From: Chryseobacterium mulctrae
Lineage (GTDB): Bacteria; Bacteroidota; Bacteroidia; Flavobacteriales; Weeksellaceae
DNA length: 64,000 nt
Assembly (NCBI RefSeq): GCF_006175945.1
Contig: NZ_VAJL01000001.1
Coordinates: 3,109,001-3,173,000, forward strand
Reading direction: 5' to 3'
In this document: piece by piece, positions 25,258-32,319 of the stretch
Numbering within the stretch: position 1 is the stretch's first letter
Layout of the letters: every line of letters begins with the position of its first letter
The notes under the pieces: generated by a model
Told to the model about the DNA's origin: nothing
Databases searched by the model: none
What the model saw: the letters and a program-made list of their open reading frames with translations, nothing else
Program-made: the position numbers and the translations under genes

Positions 25258-27759
25258 ATGAAAAGAAATCAACCAGCTCTTTTGCTGGGTGTACTGGGAG
25301 TTCTTTCCAGTTCGCTTGCACTTGCACAAAACTTTCAAACCATGCCTATTCAATCAGGTCTTACTGCAGATGTGATTGCCAATGGTGTAGGTTCTGCGAC
25401 AACTTCTACGAGTACTGATGTCGATGGTGTTTCTTATGCTTTCGTTTCACAGGATTTTCAGGCAACGGCAACAAGTCCTGCTCTTACATATGGCTTGCCG
25501 ACAAATGGAATTATCAATAGTGTCGTGGCATCAACCCCTGGGTTGAGTTATATTATGGCAGGGTATACTGCAAACAACTCACTAAAACTCTCCAATACGA
25601 ATGACTCAGGAACATTGGTATTTACAACGCCTAAAGCTGCTTTCAAACTTTATATGCTTGCAACTACTGGTAGTGGTTCGTCTACGGTAACTGTCGTTGT
25701 TAATTTTACAGACAATACTTCACAAACTTTTACCGGAGTGGCTGTTTCAGATTGGTATGATAATACTGGCTTTGCAATTCAGGGTTTTGGAAGAATAAAT
25801 AGAAATACAAATGCTTTGGAATCAGGTAGTGGAACAAATCCAAGACTTTATCAAAACTTATTGACTATTGATCCTGCAAATCAGTCTAAATTAATTCAAA
25901 GTGTAACCATTACAAAAACATCTACCGCTCAAGGTCATGCAAATATTTTCGCTTTCTCTGCCGATGTATATTCAACATGTGCTGCTCCGACTTTAAATGC
26001 TGTTGGTGCACTTACTTCAAATTCAGCAGCAGTTTCCTGGATACCTGCGACCGGAACTACAGCTACAAATTATGAAATTTATTACAGTACAACAAATACG
26101 GCTCCAACAAGTGCTACTGTACCGATTTTAACAGGGATCAGCGGAACTTCAACTACAGTTCCTAGTTTAGCTCCAAATACGAATTATTATTATTGGGTTA
26201 GGGCTAATTGTGGAGGTACGCCATCTCAAAGTACATGGTCTTTCTCAGGAACTTTTAAAACAGCTTGTGGTGCTGTGGCATCTATGACTGAAAATTTTGA
26301 TTCTTACGCAGCGGGAACAACTTTACCTGATTGCTGGGGAAGGCTTGTAGGGAGTACGGGTTCATTAACAATCTCTACTACAACACCTGCTTCGGGAACA
26401 AGAAATATATATCAGTACAGTACGGCAACACAAAGTACTTCTGTTGCTGTTTTACCTGAATTTAGTAACATTAATGCAGGAACTCACTGGCTTAGACTTA
26501 AAGCTAGAGTAAGCACTGGTCCTGGAACTCTTAGCGTAGGTTATGTAACAAATCCTACAGATGCATCTACGTTTGTATCTATTCAGGCTTTGAATATTAC
26601 GAATGTAAACTATGGACCTGAATACTTTGTAGCGGTACCAACTTCAATACCTGCAAATGCACGATTAGCTATCAGAAATACAGCAGATGGAAAGAGTTAT
26701 TATTATGATGATGTAAAATGGGAAGCCATCCCATCTTGTGTACATCCCTCAAATGTTGTTACATCCAATGCAACAGCGAATACAGTAGATGTAACATGGA
26801 CAGCACCGTTAACCGGGGCAACAGGTGGTTATGAATATTACTATTCACCAGTAAGCACAGTAGCTCCTACTTCTACAACAGCACCTAGTGGAACTTTTGC
26901 GGCAAATACTGTTTCAGGTACAATTTCAGGATTAAATCCTAATCATACTTATAACTTATGGCTACGTTCTTCATGTAGTACAATAAATAAGAGTGAGTGG
27001 ACGTATCAGGTTGCTTTCAAGACAACTTGTGCACCAACACCTTCTTTATTTGAAGATTTGGAATCGTATGGTTCTTCTGTAAGTATTGTACCGGATTGTT
27101 GGGCGAGAATTATCACAACCAATGGAACTCAACAGATTAGTTCTTCAACACCGGCTTCAGGTATCAGAAATCTTTATCAGTACAGCAGTTCATCACAGAA
27201 TCCTACCATTGTTGTGCTTCCTGAATTTACCAACATTAATGCGGGGACGCATAGATTAAAAATAAAAGCAAGAGTTTCTACTGCTACAGGAAGTTTAATT
27301 GTAGGGTATGTAACTAGCTCAACAGATGCTGCAACATTTGTAAATATTGAGACTTTGAGTCTTGCAAATACAAGCTATACTTCAGGAGCTGAATACACAG
27401 TAGATGTGCCTACTACAGTGCCGGCAAATGCAAGATTGGCGGTGAAGAATACTGCAGATGGAAAATCATACTATTGGGATGATGTGACTTGGGAAGCTAA
27501 AAACTCATTAAGCGCTTCTGAATCTTCTACTAAAAAGAAATTAGCAGTATATCCAAACCCGTTCAACAACGTTATCTTCATTTCTGAAACAGAAAATGTT
27601 AAAACAATAAGAGTTACTGATGTAGCAGGAAAAACATTGAAATTTATTGAAAATCCTACTAAAGAAATTAACTTAAGCTCATTAAATTCAGGACTTTATT
27701 TGATTACCATGTATTTCAAAGACGGTTCTCAAAATACGGTGAAAGCCATTAAAAAGTAA
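25258..27759 (+). CDS. Secreted fibronectin type III protein with type IX secretion signal
   Basis: An 833-residue exported protein. Signal peptide to LALAQ, an N-terminal beta domain (about 25-240), a fibronectin type III domain (about 245-335), a beta-sandwich module (about 340-500), a second fibronectin domain (about 505-590) and a second copy of the sandwich module (about 595-745). It ends with a type IX secretion domain (KKLAVYPNPFNNVIFI, GLYLITMYFKDG). The two sandwich modules share PDCW, NIYQYS/NLYQYS, VLPEF, NINAGTH, RVST and NTADGKSYY. It lacks an obvious catalytic motif and may be an adhesin or scaffold. Confidence 0.88.
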   Translation: MKRNQPALLLGVLGVLSSSLALAQNFQTMPIQSGLTADVIANGVGSATTSTSTDVDGVSYAFVSQDFQATATSPALTYGLPTNGIINSVVASTPGLSYIMAGYTANNSLKLSNTNDSGTLVFTTPKAAFKLYMLATTGSGSSTVTVVVNFTDNTSQTFTGVAVSDWYDNTGFAIQGFGRINRNTNALESGSGTNPRLYQNLLTIDPANQSKLIQSVTITKTSTAQGHANIFAFSADVYSTCAAPTLNAVGALTSNSAAVSWIPATGTTATNYEIYYSTTNTAPTSATVPILTGISGTSTTVPSLAPNTNYYYWVRANCGGTPSQSTWSFSGTFKTACGAVASMTENFDSYAAGTTLPDCWGRLVGSTGSLTISTTTPASGTRNIYQYSTATQSTSVAVLPEFSNINAGTHWLRLKARVSTGPGTLSVGYVTNPTDASTFVSIQALNITNVNYGPEYFVAVPTSIPANARLAIRNTADGKSYYYDDVKWEAIPSCVHPSNVVTSNATANTVDVTWTAPLTGATGGYEYYYSPVSTVAPTSTTAPSGTFAANTVSGTISGLNPNHTYNLWLRSSCSTINKSEWTYQVAFKTTCAPTPSLFEDLESYGSSVSIVPDCWARIITTNGTQQISSSTPASGIRNLYQYSSSSQNPTIVVLPEFTNINAGTHRLKIKARVSTATGSLIVGYVTSSTDAATFVNIETLSLANTSYTSGAEYTVDVPTTVPANARLAVKNTADGKSYYWDDVTWEAKNSLSASESSTKKKLAVYPNPFNNVIFISETENVKTIRVTDVAGKTLKFIENPTKEINLSSLNSGLYLITMYFKDGSQNTVKAIKK

Positions 27760-27784
27760 ATTATTTTTGAATTATTTTTTTTAG

Positions 27785-27814
27785 CAGCCTTGCATTTATG
27801 TAAGGCTGTTTTTT
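27785..27814 (+). terminator. Terminator of the secreted fibronectin-type gene
   Basis: Arms CAGCCTTGCAT and ATGTAAGGCTG (one G-U pair), then TTTTTT, starting 25 bases after the stop. Confidence 0.85.
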
Positions 27815-27852
27815 ATTTTCTAAAGATTTCGATTTAATTAAAACCTTTATTT

Positions 27853-27860
27853 TAAATTTG
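27853..27860 (+). promoter_or_regulatory. -7 box of the DUF1801 gene
   Basis: TAAATTTG, an exact match, 15 bases before the ATG at 27876. It overlaps the TTG that would extend the frame, so the ATG is the likely start. Confidence 0.55.
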
Positions 27861-27875
27861 TTAAAAATTGAAACA

Positions 27876-28331
27876 ATGCAAATTCCATCAACATCAGTAG
27901 AAGATTATATTTCAAAAATTCCTGAAGAAAGACAGGAGGTTTTCAAAAAAATGTTTGATACAGTTAATGATAATCTACCTCAGGGTTTTGAGAAAGGTGT
28001 AAGTTATGGAATGATCGGTTGGAATGTTCCTTTAGAGACTTTTCCTGCAGGTTATCATTGCACACCTGGTTCGGCGCTTCCTTTTATGGGAATGGCTTCG
28101 CAGAAAAATTTCATTGCATTGTATCATATGGGAATGTATGCAAAACCTGAACTTTTAGACTGGTTTGTGGCAGAGTTTCCTAAACATTCAAAAAGAAAAC
28201 TGGATATGGGGAAATCATGTATCCGTTTCAAAAAAATGGATGAAATTCCTTTTGAATTAATTGCCGAACTGAGTAAAAAAATGACTGTAGATGAATGGAT
28301 CAATATCTATGAAAGCAATCTTAAAAAATAG
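27876..28331 (+). CDS. DUF1801 family protein (YdhG-like)
   Basis: A 151-residue soluble protein with the DUF1801 pattern: VEDYISKIPEERQEVFKKMF at the N-terminus, then KGVSYGMIGWNVPL, a central LPFMGMASQKNFIALYHMG strand region, and KSCIRFKKMDEIPFE. Family members have a small alpha/beta fold without a proven activity. The frame overlaps the next gene by 23 bases, which suggests translational coupling. Confidence 0.85.
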   Translation: MQIPSTSVEDYISKIPEERQEVFKKMFDTVNDNLPQGFEKGVSYGMIGWNVPLETFPAGYHCTPGSALPFMGMASQKNFIALYHMGMYAKPELLDWFVAEFPKHSKRKLDMGKSCIRFKKMDEIPFELIAELSKKMTVDEWINIYESNLKK

Positions 28332-28962
28332 ATTTCTATTAAACTTAGTTCTCTTCTTTTCAATTTTACTTTTTGTTGTAAGCTGTAAAAATTCTCAGAC
28401 TTTAGGTTTGAAAAATGGAGATTTATTGTTTGTTACGGCAAAAGAAAGTGGCTTGTCGGGTGCAATTAATAATGTGACGCAAAAACAGAAAAATGCTTCG
28501 TTTGATCATATCGGAATTTTGCAAAAAGATAAAACAGGTGTTTTTGTTCTTCACGCAGCACCAAAAGGTGGTTCTCAAAAACAGAATTTAAATGAATTTC
28601 TAAAAGATCAGGCGAATGACGGACAAAAAGTTGTTGCTTACAGATTAAAACCTCAGTATCAGAAAAATATTCCTGATGCCATCGAAAAGGCAAATTCTAT
28701 GTTGGGAAAGCCTTATAATTTCAACTATATTTTAGATGATAATTCCTATTACTGTTCAGATTACATCGAAAGAGCATTTAGAAAAGATAAAGTCTTCACA
28801 TTAGAACCAATGACTTTCATTGATCCTAAAACTGGAAAAATAAACGTGTTTTGGGAAGAGTTTTATGCTAAAAAAAATCTAAAAGTTCCGGAAGGAGAGG
28901 TGGGCTGTAACCCAAATGGTTTGGCTGCTTCAGATAAAATTGAAAGAATAAAAGAGCTATAA
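28309..28962 (+). CDS. YiiX-like permuted NlpC/P60 cysteine hydrolase, lipoprotein
   Basis: A 217-residue lipoprotein. The hydrophobic signal LLFVVSC gives an acylated Cys near residue 26. The fold is that of circularly permuted NlpC/P60 enzymes (YiiX/YebB): the His is in ASFDHIGIL and the catalytic Cys in SYYCSDYIERAF, with LKNGDLLFV opening the domain. Such proteins cleave amide or thioester bonds in peptides or lipids; the substrate is not known here. I start at 28309 (MKAILKN), since the six codons upstream only lengthen the signal. It ends at an inverted repeat that may terminate transcription. Confidence 0.82.
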   Translation: MKAILKNRFLLNLVLFFSILLFVVSCKNSQTLGLKNGDLLFVTAKESGLSGAINNVTQKQKNASFDHIGILQKDKTGVFVLHAAPKGGSQKQNLNEFLKDQANDGQKVVAYRLKPQYQKNIPDAIEKANSMLGKPYNFNYILDDNSYYCSDYIERAFRKDKVFTLEPMTFIDPKTGKINVFWEEFYAKKNLKVPEGEVGCNPNGLAASDKIERIKEL

Positions 28963-28976
28963 TAATCTTTTTTTTT

Positions 28977-29040
28977 GCCACGAATGCACGAATTTAATTT
29001 CAACTAGAATGAATTATATTCGTGCATTCGTGGCTTTTTT
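28977..29040 (+). terminator. Inverted repeat that can act as terminator
   Basis: Perfect 17-base arms, GCCACGAATGCACGAAT (28977-28993) and its complement (29018-29034), around 24 bases, followed by TTTTTT. The arm sequence is one I associate with repeated intergenic elements, here used after the YiiX-like gene. Confidence 0.7.
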
Positions 29041-29105
29041 GTATTCATTTGAGTCTTATAAAAATTGGAGAAACTGAAAGGCTTCTCTTTTTTTATGTTA
29101 AAATT

Positions 29106-29147
29106 AAAAAATATTAGTCCACTAATTTGGTGGACTAATATTTTTTT
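29106..29147. promoter_or_regulatory. Palindromic operator in front of the NIL-domain gene
   Basis: TATTAGTCCAC (29112-29122) is mirrored by GTGGACTAATA (29130-29140), and flanking A and T runs extend the pairing. The palindrome ends just before a perfect -7 box, so it covers the -33 region, a typical repressor position. The core resembles operators of Rrf2-type regulators of sulfur metabolism as I remember them (inference). It could also fold as a terminator, but the YiiX-like gene already has one. Confidence 0.55.
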
Positions 29148-29148
29148 A

Positions 29149-29156
29149 TACTTTTG
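29149..29156 (+). promoter_or_regulatory. -7 box of the NIL-domain gene
   Basis: TACTTTTG, an exact match to TAnnTTTG, placed two bases after the palindrome and its T run. The expected leader is about 65 bases. Confidence 0.6.
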
Positions 29157-29229
29157 TGAAAGAATTAATGAGAAAATATTTAAAAATATGTAATTCAGAA
29201 AGTATTATTTAATCAAAAATGTTTTAGTT

Positions 29230-29535
29230 ATGATTACAACCAATGTGCAGGCTTTGCCAAAAAAGGTAAACCTTATCAGAAAAGAACTGATCCTTGAAGT
29301 AGAACTGAATGGAAAAGTGAAATTCGATCATCTTTTAAATGCTATTTATCAGCAGATGGGAATTTGTTACAAAGTATTAAGCGCAAATGTGGAGTATATG
29401 AACGGAAACAATTTTGGCTCATTTCAGCTATACATCAATGCAACAGATGAAGAATCTCAGGAATTAGAATTTTTCCTTAATCATAATAAACTCTTGAATA
29501 CCACTGTCGAATATACCTGCAGAAAGTATTCATAA
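29230..29535 (+). CDS. Stand-alone NIL domain protein
   Basis: A 101-residue soluble protein. Residues about 25-98 look like the NIL domain usually found at the C-terminus of the methionine importer ATPase MetN: QQMGICYKVLSANVEYMNG, then NFGSFQLYINATDEESQELEFFL and VEYTC. In MetN this ferredoxin-like domain binds methionine and shuts the transporter down. Here it occurs alone, with no ABC transporter nearby. Together with the upstream operator, this points to a role in sensing or buffering methionine or a related compound (inferred). Confidence 0.72.
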   Translation: MITTNVQALPKKVNLIRKELILEVELNGKVKFDHLLNAIYQQMGICYKVLSANVEYMNGNNFGSFQLYINATDEESQELEFFLNHNKLLNTTVEYTCRKYS

Positions 29536-29560
29536 AGCTGTACGTCCATATAGTTTGAGG

Positions 29561-29596
29561 AGCGTTCAATTTATTGAGCGCTTTTTTATTTTTTTT
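29561..29596 (+). terminator. Terminator of the NIL-domain gene
   Basis: AGCGTTCAAT pairs with ATTGAGCGCT (one mismatch) across a two-base loop, followed by a long T run. Confidence 0.8.
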
Positions 29597-29630
29597 TAAT
29601 CTAATTGATGTTAGGATTATTCTGGATTAC

Positions 29631-29724
29631 CGTCAGTTCGAGTAAAATTCTGCAAGAATTTGTATCGAGAACTTTTGTTATGAACTTCTCGATACGATTT
29701 TTTCAAAATCTACTCGAAGTGACG
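29631..29724. repeat. Nested inverted intergenic repeat
   Basis: Outer arms CGTCAGTTCGAGTA and TACTCGAAGTGACG (one mismatch) enclose inner arms GTATCGAGAA (29662) and TTCTCGATAC (29686). The whole can fold as a two-step stem. A 61-codon open frame across it is not a gene. The rest of the gap up to lemA is plain AT-rich sequence. Confidence 0.7.
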
Positions 29725-29801
29725 GAATTAATATTCATTATAGATTTTATTCAATTCTCCGAGAAAAAGATTATTTTTAATCTAAATTAAATTACAAAAT
29801 T

Positions 29802-30353
29802 ATGATTGCACTTATTATTGGTGGTGTTTTGGTTATTGCCTTACTTTACGGAGTATCTATCTACAATCGCCTCGTAAAATTGAGAAATCTCGTTCAGGAA
29901 GCTTGGAGTAGTATTGATGTGATGCTTAAAAAACGTCACGATTTAATCCCAAATTTGGTTGAAACTGTAAAAGGTTACGCTACTCACGAACGTGAAACTC
30001 TTGAAAATGTTACCAAAGCAAGAAATTTGGCAGTAGGCGCAGATTCTGTGGAAGCTAAAGAAGCGGCAGAAAAAAATCTGAACCAGGCAATGGTAAATTT
30101 ATTTGCAGTTGCAGAGCAATATCCTGATTTGAAAGCTAATGCAAACTTCCAGCAACTGCAGGCTGAGCTAAGTTCAATCGAAAACGATATAGAAAAATCC
30201 AGAAGATATTACAACGGAACGGTAAGAGAAAATAATACTTTGGTAGAGTCTTTCCCTAGCAATATTGTCGCCAATATGTACAAATTTGAAAAGTCTAAAT
30301 TCTTCGAGCTTGAAAATATTGCCGAAAGAGAAGTTCCTAATGTAAAATTTTAA
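29802..30353 (+). CDS. lemA: LemA family protein
   Basis: A 183-residue protein with an N-terminal membrane segment (ALIIGGVLVIALLYGVSIYNRLV), followed by helices with the LemA signature: EAWSSIDVMLKKRHDLIPNLVETVKGYA, the LTxxR-like ENVTKARNL and RRYYNGTVRENN. It ends FFELENIAEREVPNVKF. LemA proteins are anchored helical bundles of unknown biochemical role. The next gene starts 3 bases downstream and encodes a DUF2207 protein, a pairing that recurs in many bacteria. Confidence 0.93.
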   Translation: MIALIIGGVLVIALLYGVSIYNRLVKLRNLVQEAWSSIDVMLKKRHDLIPNLVETVKGYATHERETLENVTKARNLAVGADSVEAKEAAEKNLNQAMVNLFAVAEQYPDLKANANFQQLQAELSSIENDIEKSRRYYNGTVRENNTLVESFPSNIVANMYKFEKSKFFELENIAEREVPNVKF

Positions 30354-30356
30354 GGA

Positions 30357-32309
30357 ATGAAAAAGCTTATAGCATTTCTTTTTCTTATTTTCTTTTCTCT
30401 GGGTTTTGCGCAGGATGCTGAAGGAGCTGTAGCTGTTGGTGAAGAGCAGACCGGTTTTGTAAGTGGTCCTGAAAAGATTCTGTCTTTTCATGCAGACATT
30501 GATGTCGATAAAAATTCTGGACTAAGCATTACAGAAAAAATAAAAGTTCACAGTCTTGGAGAAAATATTAAAAGAGGAATTTTTCGCTCACTGCCTTTGG
30601 TAAGAAATCTGAATGACAGAACTCAAAAAGTAAAATACAACATCGTTTCGGTAAAGAAAGACGGTGTTGATGAAGATTTTCACGAAGAAATTGAGGATGG
30701 TTATCTTAAAGTGTATGTGGGAAATAAGGAGGTCATTTTGTCGCCGGGAGATTATAATTATGAAATAAAATATACCACCGAAAAGCAAATCGGTTTTTTT
30801 GAAAAGTATGATGAACTGTACTGGAATGTAAATGGCAACGAATGGAGTTTTCCTGTTGACAGTATTTCAGCAAAGGTAAATCTTCCGCAAGGTGCGGGAA
30901 TTATTCAGAATTCTTGTTATAAAGGTGGTTACGGAAGCACTTCTCAGGATTGTATGGCTAAAGTTCTTTCTGAGCATTCAATTGAATGGAGCGCAAAAGA
31001 TTTGGGATCTGGTGAAGGTCTTACAATTGCAGTTGGTTTTAAAAAAGGAGTTATGGTTCCGCCACCGCCGCCAACTTTTCTTGAAAAATTCGGAATTCTG
31101 ATTGCTGGAATTATTATCTTTTTAGGTTTGCTGTTGTATTATTATTCAACCTGGAAAAAATATGGAGTCGATCCTGAAAAGCCTACTATTTATCCACAAT
31201 TCAACTCGCCCGATGATTTGTCACCGGCTTCATTAGGTTATATTCATAATGAAAGTTTTAAAAATAAATATCTCACTGCAGCTTTGGTCAATTTGGCTAT
31301 AAAAGGATATGTACAGATTGTTGAAGATGAAGATCCCGGAATTTTTGGTTTGTTTAAATCGAAACAGTTTACGGTAAAAAAACTGAAAAATGCAGATCAG
31401 AATTTGCCAAAAGAGGAAATTAATCTGATGAATAATTTGTTCTCTAATATTTCCGACAGTATAAAATTTGACGGAAAATATGATCCTAAGATCGAGCAAA
31501 CGGTTCGCAGCTTTCAATCAGCATTAAAATTTCAACATGATAAAATGCTAAACGAAGGGAATAATTATAAAAAACTGATCTTACCGATCTTAGTGATTTT
31601 AGGAGTTTATTTTCTCGGGCTTTTTATCAGTTTCACCATTTTCCCGGAATTTGAAAAAGTATTTTTAGGAATTTTCCTTCTTGCTGTTTTAACGATAGCT
31701 TTTGTGATTGCTATTATTTTGTTTAAATTTTTTCCTGGTTTATTTAAGATTTTCTTGGTTTTTCCTGTCATTGCTTTCGTGCTTTTAGGAATGCTTATTT
31801 ATAAAGGAAGTGATTTTACGATCGACAATAATTTTAATATTTGCTATATTTTTATTGTCTTAGGTTTTATGTCTTTGGTGATCTATCAGTTTTTAATTAA
31901 ACGTCCTTCAGAAGAGAAACTGAGAAAAAAATCTTTGATCGATGGTTTCAAAATGTATATGGGAGCCGCCGAAAATCAACAACTTCAATTTCACAATCCT
32001 CCGGAAATGACGCCACAGTCTTTCGAAAAACTGTTGCCTTTTGCAATGGTTTTGGGTGTTGATGAAATTTGGGGCAAAAAATTCGACGATCTGCTCAAAA
32101 AAATGTCTTATGAATATCAAAGCAATTGGTATGTTGGTTCATCAATGAATCATTTTGCGATGGCAAGTGTGCTCAATTCAAGTTTAACCAATTCTATACA
32201 ATCTTCAGCGACACAACCTTCAAGTTCAGGAAGCAGTTCTGGTTCCGGATCTGGTGGCGGCGGTTTTTCCGGTGGCGGTGGCGGTGGCGGCGGTGGCGGC
32301 GGCTGGTAA
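30357..32309 (+). CDS. DUF2207 membrane protein with Gly-rich C-terminus, copy 1
   Basis: A 650-residue protein. Signal peptide (FSLGFAQ), a DUF2207 beta domain (about 40-225; VKRGIFRSLPLVRN-type core, ELYWNVNGNEWSFPV), a membrane segment (about 245-265), a soluble region with SPASLGYI, two to three further membrane segments (about 405-500), then a domain ending LLPFAMVLGVDEIWGKKF and a low-complexity Ser/Gly tail ending in poly-Gly and Trp. It sits between lemA and a paralogue and probably forms one membrane complex with them. Biochemical role unknown. Confidence 0.88.
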   Translation: MKKLIAFLFLIFFSLGFAQDAEGAVAVGEEQTGFVSGPEKILSFHADIDVDKNSGLSITEKIKVHSLGENIKRGIFRSLPLVRNLNDRTQKVKYNIVSVKKDGVDEDFHEEIEDGYLKVYVGNKEVILSPGDYNYEIKYTTEKQIGFFEKYDELYWNVNGNEWSFPVDSISAKVNLPQGAGIIQNSCYKGGYGSTSQDCMAKVLSEHSIEWSAKDLGSGEGLTIAVGFKKGVMVPPPPPTFLEKFGILIAGIIIFLGLLLYYYSTWKKYGVDPEKPTIYPQFNSPDDLSPASLGYIHNESFKNKYLTAALVNLAIKGYVQIVEDEDPGIFGLFKSKQFTVKKLKNADQNLPKEEINLMNNLFSNISDSIKFDGKYDPKIEQTVRSFQSALKFQHDKMLNEGNNYKKLILPILVILGVYFLGLFISFTIFPEFEKVFLGIFLLAVLTIAFVIAIILFKFFPGLFKIFLVFPVIAFVLLGMLIYKGSDFTIDNNFNICYIFIVLGFMSLVIYQFLIKRPSEEKLRKKSLIDGFKMYMGAAENQQLQFHNPPEMTPQSFEKLLPFAMVLGVDEIWGKKFDDLLKKMSYEYQSNWYVGSSMNHFAMASVLNSSLTNSIQSSATQPSSSGSSSGSGSGGGGFSGGGGGGGGGGGW

Positions 32310-32319
32310 AATTTTAGAT

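Noticed and set aside
29605-29790. A 61-codon open frame on the plus strand before lemA
   Set aside because: It spans a nested inverted repeat and ends in AT-rich sequence. There is no coding character, and the amino acid composition follows the repeat.
32126-32317. Arg/Trp-rich 63-codon frame over the Gly-rich end of DUF2207 copy 1
   Set aside because: It is the GGT/GGC repeat read in another frame.
32254-32319. Upstream extension of DUF2207 copy 2 (22 codons)
   Set aside because: It reads through the poly-Gly codons of copy 1 and would spoil the signal peptide; the ATG at 32320 gives a proper signal.
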